A stretch of DNA of 64,000 bases from Petrosia ficiformis (GCA_947044365.1 OX345636.1:56151746-56215745); one strand, 5' to 3'; shown: positions 38,232 through 51,741, numbered from the stretch's first letter. The notes: a model not told the origin generated them from the sequence alone. Made by a program: numbers and translations.

Positions 38232-41200
38232 TGTATATGTGTATGTATGTATTGTATGTATGTATGTGTGAATGTATGTATGTATGTAACATTGCATACT
38301 TACATATGTATGTTTGTATATATGTGTGTGCATGTAGCATGTTCTTATTTATGTGTGTGTATGTATGTGTGTTTGTAAGCATGTACATACGTTGGTACGT
38401 ATGTACATACATGTAGGTATGTATGTATGTATATGTATATACATATGTATGTATGTATATATATATGTATGTACATGTATGTGTGGGCAAGCAGTATGTA
38501 ACTATGTATGTATGTATGTGGGTATGTATCTATTTATGTTTGTATGTATGTATCTATGTATGTATATATATGCGAATATACATGTGAATATATGTACATG
38601 TATGTGTGTATGTATGTACATGTATGTATGTTTGTATACATGTACGTACAGCTGTATATATGTATGTATGTCCATGTATAAGTATGTGTGTATGTGTATG
38701 TATGTATGTATATGCATGTATGTATGTAGATGCATGTATGTATGTATCTATGTATATATGTATGTATGTACATTATGTATGTACATATGTATGTATGTAT
38801 GTATTTAAGCATGGTTGCATGCATGTACATACATACATACATATGTACATACATATGTACATATATAGATACATGTACATAAGTATAAGAGCGTACTTAC
38901 ATATATATGTATATACATGTATAAGTACATATGTACATATATGTATGTATTTACATGTATGTTCATGTATGTATGTATGTATGTTTGTACGTATGCATGT
39001 ATGTATGTATATAAGTATGTATGTATTATATGTACATAATAGTCACATATGTATGAATGTAAGTATATATGAATGTATGTGTGAATGTATGAATTTATGT
39101 ACATGTATGTATGTATGTATATATGTATGTACATCTGTATGTTTGTAATTATTGATGTATGTATGTATGTATTATTATGTATGTATGTGTGTATGTATAT
39201 TTGTATGTATGTATGTATGTATATATGTATGTATGTAGGTACGTACGTACGTACATTTACATGTATGTATGTATGTGTGCATTAATGTATGTACATACTC
39301 CATATATGTGTGATGTATTTATGTATGTATGTATATATGTATGTATGTATGTATGTATATATGTATGTATGTATTATATTATGTATAATGTATGTATGTA
39401 TGTATGTATGAATGTATATTTGTATGTATGTATGTATGTATATATGTATGTATGTAGGTACGTACGTACGTACATTTACATGTATGTATGTATGTGTGCA
39501 TTAATGTACATGTATGTATATATATGTGTGATGTATTTATGTATGTATGTATATATGTATGTATGTATGTATGTATATATGTATGTATGTATTATATTAT
39601 GTATAATATATGTATGTATGTATGTATGTATGAATGTAGATATATTTGTATGTATATATGTATTTACGTATGTATGTATCTATATATTTACAGGTATATT
39701 CGTATGTATGTTTATATTTATATATATGTGTGTTTTTGTGTACATATATGTGTGTATATAATTATGTTTATGTGTTATTTAACTATATATGCATATTACT
39801 TATACCTGTCTCTACTTATATACTTACTATAGTTCTGTAGTATTATTTGAATATCTTGTCAATATTTCTATTTTGTATTTTCATAACATCTGATAAGTTG
39901 ATTATCATTAAGTATTGAAACCTAATAAGTCTACACTACACATACATGTATATTGTGTAATATACATGTACTTGTGAAGACACACCTTCATTATTATAAT
40001 ACATGTAACTGTTATGTGCTATAATATAATACAGTATGTATATTAGATGTGTGTTTATATATATATACACTGTAATATACATTATTATTATCATAATACA
40101 TGTAGTGTATAGTGATGATGAGTGGATATTGACACGTATTTGGAATAGTGAACAAAACTGGTTTAAAACAGAAGAGGTGATAAAACGTGAAAAAGAAGTG
40201 AAATGGAGTATTGATATGAGAGACAAAGATATGAAACTAACTTTATTACAATCTAATGAATCATCTCTTAAATTCACAGTAGCCACATTGAACAAACGTG
40301 AGATAATATAATCACTTAATAATAATTTATCATGTGATGCTTTTGGTTTAGAGCTGCAAGAATCTCAGAAGTTATTAGAAATACAAAAGACAATATCATT
40401 AGCTAAATCACAAGAACTGGAAGACTCAAAGAAACGAATTATTCTTTTGAAAAAGACACTTACACACTTATCTACCATTTCATCAGGTTTATATTAATAC
40501 ACATATTATATATATTGAATATGTGTTGAATATTATATGTTTTCATTAGATGAGAAGACAATAGAAGATTATCAGAAACCTCAAGAAACAGAACTAGTTG
40601 AAGAGAAACTGTCAAAACCTGTAGATGAGGATAAATCAGTGATTAGTGATAAAACACTAATAGCACTGGAAGGTTAGTTAAGTATTCATAATATTATACA
40701 TTATGATTAATAATTATATTATTACAACAGAGAATGAGTCACTACAGAAGATAGTTATTAGTAAGAATGAACAAGTAGAGGAGCTACAGAGTATGTTAGA
40801 AATGAAGGAGGCAATGTTAGGGTCAATACAAGAACGTAAATCATGTGTTACTTTATAATTAACATAACTTCATCATGTGTTTTATTTGATAGAAACTGAG
40901 GAACTACAGAGTATGTTAGAGATAGAGAGAGATCAGACGAAGCAACTGAAAGTAGAAATGGAGGAGTTCAAGAAGATTGAGGAATTGAGGATCTCCTCCT
41001 CACATTATTCAGAGGTTATCAAGTATCAGAGAGATGCTGCAGTTCAGTTCAGTTACATGATACCAGTAACAGGTTAATAGTTAATAATAATTCCTATTAG
41101 TTACTAGTATTTATTATTATATTTATCAGATCATCTTGATGGTGTACATGTGGCTGGAGAAACACTCTTCCTTATTCAAGGGGATAAACCCCAGTCCCTC

Positions 41201-42890
41201 AATTGGGAAGAATATGGCTTCAGATTACATTTTCCACAAGGTACCATCTCTCCATCAAACACATGTGAGGTTGTCGTAAAAGCACTGGTGGGTGGTAAAT
41301 TCCAATTTCCAGAGGGTACAGAGCTCGTTAGTGCAGTATATGCAGTTGCATTTGGTAAGAAGCTACTGAAAGCTGTTGAAATGGAAATACAACATTGTGT
41401 CAACCTGACCAATGAAGAACAAGGGAAGTATTTGAGCTTTGTATCAACAGCTAAAACCCATCGACATGATCCTAACAAGTTTGAGTTTGTAGAGGGAGGA
41501 GTGTTTTATCCTGGTAAAAGATATGCCAGTATCCAACGAATGCATTATTGTAAGAATGCAATAGTAGAAGATACCACACCTCCTCCTGAACATAATAATT
41601 CATCAGGAGATGATGATAGTGTAAAAGCAAAACTTCGAATGAATGGTAATATTAAACATCGTATTACTGGTATTATAATAGTTTTATATGACTATACTGT
41701 AGATAAGAGATGTTACACTGGACAGGTATATTATGAGAGAAAGGGATACAATACGTGGCTGATGAAATTCATAGTTGTTAGAGATATTGATGCTTTCGTC
41801 AAGGTATACATTCATTAAAACTTTTACATATGTTTATATTTAGTGATTTTATAGTACATATCTACTAAATATCCTAAATTTGAGGAAGATCAGACCATCA
41901 GATTTACATTTCTTGATCCAGTGGATGGATATGTTGAACTTGTTCTTGAAAATAGGGATCAAGTGATTTCACAGGGATGGAGTATTGAACCACATGTGGA
42001 ACCTCTCAGAGTAAGTAAAATGTGTGATCATACTGAGTTATATATTATGGTACTAGGGCACATCAGAATATGTAAACATATTTGTAGCATCCATGCATGT
42101 ATATACACAATGTAATGTATTTCATTTACAGCTTATGAAGAGAGACATTGATCTATATGGATCACATGACATCAAACTTCCTCCTTCCTGTCTTTTATCT
42201 GTGTGGACTGAATCATCTAATCCTAAGAGACGTTTCAGTCATCCTTTACCACTGAGTGGAATAGACTCTAATACAAGGAAAATATATATACATCGATATC
42301 TAGAAACCAGTAGTACATCAGGTATGTAGAACTATAATGTGTATTAGTAGTAGTTAACACACACTCTATTATCTGATTATCAGAAATCACAAGTCTGGAA
42401 CCAGAACAGCAGATTAGAAACATTAAACATGAAGATGGTGCTACACCTAATACAGGTATATATTAACAATCATTATACTAAACATTTTATATTGAATTGA
42501 TTTCATTGTCATTAAATGACAGATACTGATAGATCTCATATTGATACTAGTCAAATGATAAAATGTATTGAACTAGTAATGGAGAAGAATCATGCTAAAC
42601 TATGTCGATTATTTAAGACTGGTTCATTGAAAACTCTTGCTGATGAATTATTAGAAGCTGGTATAATAACACGTGATGTCCAGACAAATCCTACCAGTGA
42701 TACTATTATTAACTGTTTCTTATCTGGTTTTGTATTCAAAGATGAAGTAGAAGAGATTGAGGAATATTGCGTGAAATTCTTCAATGCTTTTTACGAAATA
42801 CGTGGTCCATACATAGATGCAGCTAACAAGATAAAGAAATCCATACAAGATACAATTATAGATAAACTAGGAGTTCAGTTAAATATATAA
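33229..42890 (+). CDS. Gene B: Kelch-coiled coil-ZU5-UPA-like-helical domain protein, complete
   Basis: Fifteen coding exons keep frame throughout (3285 nt, 1094 residues): 33229-33235, 33388-33933, 33991-34163, 35567-35758, 35959-36130, 40106-40297, 40352-40486, 40550-40672, 40731-40835, 40893-41072, 41130-41803, 41855-42010, 42132-42321, 42384-42455, 42523-42890. The first exon is only ATGGCTA. Residues 1-363 form six Kelch blades (ILYTWGG, IFYYGG, LLVFGG, GVMFGG, LMISGG, LIVTGG). Residues 364-608 are coiled coil. ZU5 spans about 630-757 ([22 protein letters not shown]), followed by the UPA-like beta region to about 948, a short linker, and a helical domain (973-1094; [25 protein letters not shown]). 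Unlike genes A and C, the acidic linker exons are missing and ZU5 is fused in one exon to the first UPA-like strand. Role unknown; the layout suggests a soluble scaffold or immune-type adaptor. Intron 5 is about 4 kb of microsatellite. Confidence 0.9.
34640..35040 (+). repeat. Dispersed repeat copy in gene B intron 3
   Basis: It contains 'gtgggcgttg', 'ctttcaaacgctcgcc', 'gctaacgaagcat', 'ggctttcttagaagg' and 'aacttatacaggcgagt' blocks, two partial tandem modules of the family also seen at 15630-15900 and 50330-50600. Confidence 0.65.
36597..36759. mobile_element. Decayed copy of the CAGTGTTCTGCCCA MITE
   Basis: Aligns with 55006-55224 in the homologous intron of gene C (aattaaccacc, gctactgagacag, accaccactctaaat, gggcag.acactg). 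Its left end is mutated (cgtgttttccccac). Confidence 0.7.
37774..38163. mobile_element. 390-bp Tc1/mariner-like MITE inside the microsatellite
   Basis: The ends begin CAGT: CAGTACATTTC on the left and, inverted, CAGTGGTTCTC on the right, both continuing (after an aa.agaaacttgcgagtt stretch) as a longer inverted repeat. It is bordered on each side by TA (37772-37773 and 38164-38165), the Tc1/mariner target. No transposase. The GC-richer interior contrasts with the satellite around it. Confidence 0.8.
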
Positions 42891-45741
42891 TACATCTACT
42901 AGTTTAGTTTATTAATACTTTTATATTATGTTATGTGTAGTAACTTTTTTTTTTTATTAATTTTGAAGTTTCCATATTATATACAGTTTGATTATGTGTG
43001 GGTGGTGAATTAACTTACACCTACACTTAATTACAAAGCATGGGATGAGGCTGTATTGTAAACCACATTCAACCATGTGCTTAGGGTTGACTCAAGAGAA
43101 GAACAAATTATTGAACAGTAATTCTGTATGTCTGTGCAGGTTAATTTGGATTAGGTTATTGATATATTCATCTCTATATTTTTTCTTTCATCTATCTATC
43201 TATCTATCTCAGAATGACAACATGTTAGTAGAGAGTTTTATATATACTCAATACCTGAAGATATGTACAGTCATTTTCTTAAGCTGTTATGGAAGTATCG
43301 CCTAACTTTAAATGAAGAGAAGTATGTTTGTGTGAGCATATAAATTATGTACATAATTATACTTGTCTGTATACTGTACATATGATATATATATATAGAA
43401 CACATATGCACTTTAACTCATGTTTGTGTCATAGTAATGATGCACATCAAAAACACTGCACGGGATGTAAATTCACTAGAAATGCCTACACCCACAAGCA
43501 GTGGTGTGGAAACAGCCAGTCATGCAGGACATTGTCCGATAAATGTAGTGAATGTCCGGTAAATGGAAACAAAACTTTATACTAAGTATATAGGGAACAG
43601 GACAAGAGTGATGAAAATAGGTCAAAATGTCTGGCAGTTAACTCAATGTTTCCACACCCCTGCCCACAAGTGTGATACAACTCATCCACAAATGTGCTAC
43701 AATTTTTAAAACATTATCAAACATTCATTTCTTGAAATCATTGAAATTTTACAATGAACAAAAGTAGCAATTTGTTTAGAAACATACATACACACAGAAA
43801 CCAAACTCATACCATCATTGAATCTAAATCACTTGATACAAATTAAACAATCAATTACCATGTAGATAACCAAAATCAATAAAACAACGAAAGATCTGAG
43901 GAACTATCGCACAACAAAACATCATCCGGGTCTTCTTTATCAGCATGGTAAGTGGCTAACGACTTTGTGGGCTTACAAATCATTGAGTGGCAGGTAAGTC
44001 GTCATCAACTTCTTCTTCACACTCTTTTTCAAACATGCCATTATTTTCATCAACTTTATAGTGTTCTTTCGTCTCTTGAGAGAAAAAAATTCACCGTTTG
44101 AGAACAGGAATAGGCATTGGCAGCTCCCTGAAATCAGAGGAATAGTGAAACGTGAGTCTGTTGTTTGACTGGTTTCTTCAATGACATCACTTCGTTTCTA
44201 TGGGAACTGCTTAGTAACTTCGATGTGCATCATTACTATGACACAAATTACTTATAACATGCCTAGTTGGGTAGTATCTGATTTACAGTCACCTCCCCCT
44301 TGGTCACTTCGCGCCCTCGGAATCGTTGACTGTAAATCAAATGCAGCCCTGCTAGGAGTGTTATAACTATTACTTGTGTAATATACTTTATATAATATAC
44401 ATTGTACATGTATTGTATTGTACATGTATAATGTGTGTGTGTCTATTTATGAGGAATACGATTATGATGAAGTCATACTGGGTTATAATGAACTGCCACA
44501 CACATGAAAATTGTATCTATTTATGTATTTCTCTATCTGTATTAATTTATTATGTATATTCTAGAGCTGGGATTATTGTTTGAAAAGAACAATCAAACCT
44601 TCATCAGCAAAACGAATGAAGTTTTGATACCCAATGTTTCTGTTCCCTTCACTGGCTATTGAAGCTTTTAAAACTGTATTATTACTATATAACTAGTACT
44701 GATCTATAACATCACTGGATTAAGAAATGAGACAGAATCATACATCAACACTGGGCATTGCTGGTATCATTATGAGCATAATCTGATCCACTAAATATCC
44801 TATTATTGCAACACAATTGTAGTATTATAGTCTCAGTATAGCAAGGATTTCTTAGAAATCTGTAGGAAAATTGTGATTAAAGGGATTATTCAGATACCCA
44901 TACATATTGTGAATGGATATATGGATAGCAAAAACAGAATCCTAATATTTATTATATTATAATATAGATGTAATACATGTATACTTACTATACTTACTAT
45001 ACATTTACATGTATATTGTATCAGTCCATACTAGTGACTATACATGTACATGTACATATACTTGTATCTATAATTATATATATGCATCATTATAAGAAGC
45101 CAATCAGACTGACTACAGTTGTTATAACGTAATTACCAATTTTATTTGAAGCTCTTCTAAATATTAGTATTGAGGATGTTAACATGTACATGTACATGTA
45201 CACATATACATACCTGTACAATGTACATGTATCAGAGCTGCATTAGTAGTATAGTACCTTTACTTGTGATAATTAATATTATATTGTACAGGTGTGGAGT
45301 GTTTTCAGTGACCTACCATTTTGTACAGCACTACACACATACAATTGCTTATATGGAAAATTTTGTGAATAATTTAGGTTTTCTGGGTTGAATGCTCATT
45401 CATGGCATTGCCGTTCATAAGCTTCTATATAATTATGTACATATGTATGTATGTATTTACAATTTTATATTGTATGTATGTATGTGTGTAGTTATTGTCC
45501 CTAATCTTGTTTTATGCATGTATATGTATGCATATATATATATATATATATATATACAGAGTTATTGTTGTTTTACACATGTATATGTACATATATATTC
45601 TATTCACTATAATATATTACTTACTGATCGATCATCACACCACTGGATAATGAATATGAGACATCACATGCCATCAACACCACCTCCACAACATAGTATG
45701 AATCAAAAATTATATATATAATTATGAATTACTTGATACAG
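42891..45741. other. Intergenic, no confirmed gene
   Basis: Between gene B and gene D. It has a Cys-rich small open frame at 43430-43585 (CTGCKFTRNAYTHKQWCG) without splice context, a short inverted repeat tttacagtca/tgactgtaaa near 44283-44336, and acatgtacatgt and (TA)n tracts near 45030-45200 and 45533-45556. Missing gene D 5' exons were not found here. Confidence 0.45.
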
Positions 45742-45841
45742 TACGTGGCATGATGATACTATCGCTGTACTTCCATTGACTACAGTATACATTGTGAGTA
45801 TGAATGTACTACACAGTATTGCACCTTAGTAGTTTGTAATG

Positions 45842-46020
45842 TAGTGTTGTTATAGTTAACTATAACTATAACTAAAACCCCTTTTAGTAAGACATTATGT
45901 CTTTTAGTTAACTAAACTATGAGTAAATTACAGTTCATCTACTATTACTAAGTAAATGATAAAGTGTCCAATAATGGACGCTGACATATAGTTAACTAAA
46001 ACTAAAACCCTCTTATTAAC
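45842..46020. mobile_element. Partial TAGTGTTGTTTTAG-family MITE
   Basis: Begins tagtgttgttatagttaac and follows the 24083 copy through 'actaaaaccccttttagtaag'; the right terminus is lost. Lies in a gene D intron. Confidence 0.65.
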
Positions 46021-46621
46021 CATACAGTAATTCAATTTTATTCCATAAACTTCCAGGCCCTATAAGCAAAAGATGGTCTGGAACAGTTGCTTCAAATTGT
46101 TGGTCTTAGCATCACACGTACATGTAATGTCAACATTTTCGTCATTAATTTAGTCATTTTTGAGTGGAAAAGACATTTGTCTCATGGACCAAAAGTTTGA
46201 AGCAAATGTTCCATACTGTGTTTTCTCCACTGGTACAGTATCACAATAGTTGAAATAATACTTGAAATGACTAAATGTACATGTAGTGTTTGTTTGTAGT
46301 GTCAACAAATAATAAAGAAATCTGTTCAAAAATTCGATTTGAAAAAGATGTATACATGTATTTGTATTTGTAATTGATATTTTATATTAATAAGCACATA
46401 GTATTTATATTTAAATACTAATAAATGTAATTCTACCTAATGAATCCGCTTACTTACCATTAATTAAATGTATAAATTATTATTATATTTATTAACAGGT
46501 TGAATCTAGAGGTACATGTATATTATCTGCATTTCCTCCACCAGTTTTTGATGCATCAATTCCACCCATTCAACATCATGATCATTATATTGTACCCATT
46601 CCTGTTCCAGCACCTCCTCTG

Positions 46622-49269
46622 GTATGAATGTGTGTAGCGATCTATGTACATGTACATGTATGTATGTGTGTGTGTATGAACTTGTAGTTTAATTCATGTA
46701 TATAATGGTACAGTATGTAATATTGAAAGCAGCCTGAAATATGTTAATTACAGTACTAGAGGTGTGGTTGAGACAATCATACATCATGAGTGAATTGAAG
46801 TCTCTACTCTTGTCAAACAAGTGAAAATATGTCAAAAGTAATAACATTTTTACATGTATGCACTGTACACATTATCAGCTTCATGGTGGCGCACTCTGGT
46901 TTTGCAATGTTACCAACTGTATGACTGCTAAGTTATGGCTGCTCAAATTTCAGATTTTTGGAAAACACCCATTTAATTAAATGGTATACAATGATAATGG
47001 CAAAATTTAAATACTCATCCTACAGAAACTATAACGATCTGTGGTTCAAGAGTTGTACCACAGCTAACCATGGTATATATTGTACTATTTAAAACTGAAA
47101 TCATCATCTGGTTTCTATGAACTTTGTGCTATATTGTTACAAATGTTTTGTTACTTTAACTGATTTATAATGACATGTTGGTGTAGTGAATTATCCAAAA
47201 GTTATTTATTTGTAGTTATAATTACATTATATATACTGATATATAAGGAAGTTTTTTAGGAAGAAACCCTCCTAACGGTGTTATATTCAAATAGTCCCAG
47301 TTTGATGGGCACACTTTTTTTTAAGGAGGCAGCGTGGCTTAGTGGTTGGAGCTTGAGCCTCATGATTGAAAGGTTGTTGGTTGGAGTCCAGCTGCGGTCA
47401 TGTTGTTTCCTGTAAAGAGAGTGTCTGTCTTTCTGGGGACTTCATTGATATTATATATACTATAGCCACGTGATACGAGTAATCTTACCATCCCCACTTC
47501 AAACATCAGGTATTGATTTATATCAATATCAGTATTGACACATTACATATAATAATATATTCATATAACCACAAGATATTTTAGGATGATATACAATAGT
47601 CCTCAATAAGCAGTTCCCAGTAGTGTTATTATAATACATTATATTATATACTGTATATGTATTCATATCAAATTTATTTACATGTAGCTTTGTGGATGGG
47701 GCACTGGAAAATAGATGTATAACGAAATATCTACAGTGAAACAGTTAGATGAGTTTATGAATTTTTAATAGTCTCACATTTTTTTGTAAACAGCCTACCT
47801 GTATAACTTCAATAACTAACTTTGTTGGATAGAAGACCTTCTCATGTAGCCATTTATACAGAAATAATCCTTCATGAGTTGTTTACAGTATTGTTTACAA
47901 CATAAAGTCCATCATCTTGTGAAAACATATTATATAACACATGTATAGCACGATACATATTGTAGTACATGTATAATACACGTGTAAAATCATACTGTAC
48001 ATGTGTTATACATATACTACAATACCTACCATACTATACATGTGTTACACATATACTACAATACCTACCGTACTATACATCTGTTATACATACTACAATA
48101 CATATCGTATGTTTGTGGTACATGTATAAGAGATGTACAGTAGGGTAGGTATTGTAGTAGGTGCATATACATGTAATATATGGGAACTTTTTATTGAGGT
48201 CTACTTTACATTGCTATGTATAATTATGATCATATATAATAATATATATATATATATATATATAATATTGATACTAGTCTTAGTAAAATGTTATTAAGTA
48301 GTGAAGGAGTACTTCCTGAGTTAGCAAATTCTCTAAGTGATTTTAGGCACAGTACATTAAATTGAGAGATAAATATAAATTAAGAGATAGGGGTGTTTCA
48401 CACGTAATGTAATTGTGAATGTCACAAACTGATACGCATTTATAATTAAACCCACATGTGCTCGTAGTTAAACACATATGCTATCGGGGTTAATCCAGGA
48501 TGTTGTCATAGTTAAACCTGCACATGTGCCTGTGCGGGGATGCATTTAGTACTAGTAGACATGTGGCAAAATTAATCAGTCAAGGTGATGTGTTATTCTG
48601 TTGCTGTTGTTTTCTATATACTGTCTACACTGGAAAAAATAAAGGATTAAAATAACCATTTTATTGGTTAGTACAGTTGCAAGGAATAGCATTAGTTTCA
48701 TTTTAGATTGTCAATTATTGTCATAGAGGATGTTGTGGCTACATGCATGTATGTTACTATGACATAATTAAATTAATTATAAAATTAATTAAATTATGTG
48801 TTTGCGGGTTTACAAACCTTTTTGATGGTCAGATACAATTACATGTACTTTAGTATAAATTATACTAAATCTTAGACATGAAATGTGAGTAGACAGCACT
48901 CTAAAATTATAGTGATTCAGCACTGGCCACTGGCAAATAATAATAATTGAGCTACACCCGCAAAATGGTTAATTAAATAATTTGCATTTTTATACATGCA
49001 CGTACCTATGTGTTTATATAACACGTGCATTTGTATGTCAAACACATTTGCTAGAAGTGTACATGTGTATACAAGTTCAACACGAGTGTGCCTCTCTGAT
49101 ATGTACTGTATTGTGTAATAGTGATGACATGATATTCAAACATTCCTCAATCATTTTAGTTAACATTTAAATTAAAGAACTGGACTAGTGATAATGTGAA
49201 TATTATTATTGCAATAATAGATAAATAATTATATGTAGTTATGAATACATGATTACACTCATACTATAG
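46622..49269. other. Long gene D intron or gap, mostly featureless
   Basis: It contains a tRNA-derived SINE-like segment (47325-47460), a (TA)n run at 48239-48263 and 'acatactacaatacctacc' repeats near 47940-48180. No other exon was seen. Confidence 0.5.
47325..47460 (+). mobile_element. tRNA-derived SINE-like sequence
   Basis: RNA polymerase III internal promoter boxes are visible at normal spacing: A box TGGCTTAGTGGTTGG (47335-47349) and B box GGTTGGAGTCC (47379-47389, one change from the consensus GGTTCGANTCC). The acceptor stem does not pair well and a non-tRNA tail follows, so a SINE head fits better than a functional tRNA. Confidence 0.6.
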
Positions 49270-49394
49270 AGGTCTATCCCACCTCTTGTATATTCATTAA
49301 ATGCGGAACAAATAATAAATACAAATGTTACTAAACCACTACCTGTTTATGATCAAAATTATGATTTACTATCTGCTATCAGAAAAGATATAAT

Positions 49395-49690
49395 CTATCA
49401 TAATGAGAATGTGTCTGTTAGAATGTGTCTGTTAGAATGTGTCTGTTAGAATGGGTCTGTTAGAATGGGTTTCACAAGTTTTGAAGCATGGGCCAATTTG
49501 TCTCAACAATGAGAATACATCTTGAGATAATTAACAAAGAGTTAATGCTGTTAGTGACAATATTAACTGTGCTATCTGGCACTTTGGGCCAAATGATGTG
49601 TCATATGAGCTTATCAAAAACACTGATATGTCTGTTAGAATGGGTATGTGTCTGTCATAATGGTATGTGTCTCTTAAACGTTATGTGTTT
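49395..49690. repeat. GTCTGTTAGAATG minisatellite, clean copy
   Basis: Tandem tgtctgttagaatg(g) units at 49410-49470 and again near 49625-49690. Between them is a segment homologous to 7706-7810 ('caagttttgaagca.gggccaa', 'aatacatcttgag'). Confidence 0.8.
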
Positions 49691-49981
49691 GTGATATAGA
49701 ATGTTTACATGTGGTACTAGAAATTCTCACGCTATTAGGAGAGAGGGACTGTCCTATTATATTCCCGTTGATAATACATATAGTTTAGTAATACTGATAT
49801 GTGTTATTTCTACAGGTAAAGAGTTATGTATAGTTGAGCTGCAACAAACTGGAGTAGACAAGAAACAACAGCAGTTTGGTACTGATTCGGCTTCTATTTT
49901 TTTCTCAACATATGACTTGAGTGGCTATGAGTCTGGATCTGATGATAAGGAGGGTGCTGAGCAATTGAGTGGCATAAACTA

Positions 49982-51650
49982 AATGATGTGATTTGCATGT
50001 GATCAACGTGTTTCAATGAAAATCATTTTACTTTGTGTAGTAATTACATACTGTATGTAATTGATTTTATCGTTCAATTTATTATTGTTTTAGATGTTTC
50101 TTTCTTCATTTTGAAAGATTAACTTATTATCAACCTGTTTACTAGTTTATTGATCCTGTTTGTTATTTTAGTGACATTTTGAGGTCTCTACATAAACTAC
50201 TAAACCTGAAGACCTATAACTGTCATAACTATAGCAAATTTAAGAAAGTGACGATGGAGGTTATAATATTGATGATACACTGCACAAAAGCAGAAAGATA
50301 GTGCAGGTCTATATGTAGTTAAGTGATAAAGCTAAAATACAGTTAACATTGCTACTGAATCAAACACTCTGGCTTGATGCCTTCCTGCAACTAATGAAGC
50401 ATTGTAATTATATGGATTTCTTGGAAGCCCTTCTGTGAAACTAAGCGAGTTTAATAAGAGTCTGTGCTCAATGTGCTATTTAAAATGTGGAAGTTATACA
50501 GGTGACTGAAGTGTTGGCCATACTTGCATTGCTGTCTTGCTACTATACTGATCATAAAGAATAAATTCTGCTGCAGGATCAGAACGTTATCTTCCGATTA
50601 TGATAGTTGGATTTATCTTTAAAATTGTAATTTTTGGCTTATTAATTCAATACTTTTTTGATGTTCTTACTTTGTAGCACAATTGAAAAGGGTCTCCTTT
50701 TTGTCTTGAGGCTGGGTTGCATAACTATAGTTTCACTGCAGCTGTGTTTGCCTGTTATATTATTAGGCAAAAAGAAGTAACTATTTTTATCAATATTAAG
50801 TATGAACATGTGGCGGTTAATAATTTTGAATCCAAAAATGTCTACTCTCAAAATGTGTGAATGATGTTAATTGATGTGTCAATTATCAGTGAGAAATGAA
50901 TTTCACCTAAAGACGCATAATTTTTCCTAAAAATCATTTATTATATATTTCTACTAAAAGAGTAGTTCCTTGTGGTACACCTCGTTGCATAAAACATAGG
51001 AAAAGTAACTAAAAGTTTAAAAGAAGAATTTTTATCAGGAGAAAGAACTTTGAACACATGAATAGATACAATCAAACATATAAGTACATGTAAGTTTATT
51101 TCACTATTTTAATAAACCTGTAAGCTATGTGATCATTTAATATCCAGTATCACCATCTAGACATTTTAAAATTAGACATTTTGATATTAGACATTCTATA
51201 TAGGAACCAACCATTCAGAGTACTCCCTGAGAGTGGTATAACTCTTCTCCCGAACTGTATTTAGAATACAAGAGAAATAACAAACCACAAGATGTACATT
51301 AGCAATAACATGTTTATTGTGTATACTGGTTGATATCATTATTATGATCTATAGGGCAATCCCTATGATTACTTTCCACAGGTTGAAACTATAAAATTAA
51401 TAATATACATGTATATATAATTATAATTGTGTCATAATAGTCCAGGAAGAACTTGAAAAAGATGCTTTAGCTTATGGGAACTAATAGCTGTACTATTCCT
51501 AATGTTCTACGAGAACGTTTAAAGAGTAAGAAGAATGGATGATCAAAATAATAATTATAACAAGAATAATTATATACATGTTTAATTAACTATTATTAAT
51601 TTTCATTACAATAGTGACAGTTTTTTCCTGCAATTTCATAAGATTCTCAC
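49982..51650. other. Intergenic between D and C; dispersed repeat copy
   Basis: It holds a copy of the dispersed repeat family at about 50330-50600 ('aactaatgaagcat', 'tggatttcttggaag', 'ttatacaggtgact'). No gene was seen. Confidence 0.5.
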
Positions 51651-51741
51651 ATGATATCATGTGATATCTTAGCGACCAGTGTTGACTCTTCACAGACCAC
51701 AAGGTGTGGCTCTTAAGTTCCTGACCCTTGAGCTGTCTATA
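51640..51741 (+). promoter_or_regulatory. Conserved 5' flank of gene C
   Basis: The blocks cacatgatatcatgtgat, agtgttgactctt and accacaaggtgtggctctta are shared with the flank of gene B (33069-33228), although gene B carries them as palindromes. They end about 25 bp before the ATG. Conserved position suggests promoter or 5' UTR sequence. Confidence 0.55.

Larger units (their letters stand above)
36481..39760. repeat. TATG/CATA microsatellite in gene B intron 5
   Basis: About 3.3 kb dominated by gtat/tatg tetranucleotides with interspersed acgtacgta and acatgtac motifs. Two blocks of about 240 bp near 39160-39400 and 39400-39640 are near-identical tandem duplications. Two MITEs interrupt the tract (36597-36759 and 37774-38163). 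The Tyr/Val/Cys/Met open frames in all registers are artefacts. Confidence 0.95.
45742..49981 (+). pseudogene. Gene D: fragment of a Kelch-family paralogue with Pro-rich tail
   Basis: Exons with good boundaries: 45742-45793 (enters in phase 2; TWHDDTIAVLPLTTVYI), 46499-46621 (Pro-rich; FPPPVFDASIPP, VPIPVPAPPL), 49270 to about 49420 (PPLVYSLNAEQ, donor uncertain) and 49817-49981 (ELQQTGVDKKQQQFG, acidic end, TAA). The first exon aligns in place with the end of gene B exon 5 (VTYIMEL against TTVYIVE), so D looks like the end of a Kelch propeller with a different tail. The upstream Kelch exons are not recognisable, and the candidate preceding exon (about 45635-45702) is closed by a stop before any acceptor. 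It may be a pseudogene or an expressed fragment; the tail itself has no recognised domain. Confidence 0.5.

Noticed and set aside
36545..39840. Dozens of overlapping Tyr/Val/Cys/Met or His/Thr/Ile open frames on both strands
   Set aside because: They are translations of the TATG/CATA microsatellite and occur in every register; no splice or domain support.
45630..45702. An extra 5' exon of gene D
   Set aside because: The frame needed to join the next exon is closed by TGA just upstream, with no acceptor in between.
47325..47400. Functional tRNA gene
   Set aside because: The internal promoter boxes are present, but the acceptor stem does not pair convincingly; a SINE is the better reading.
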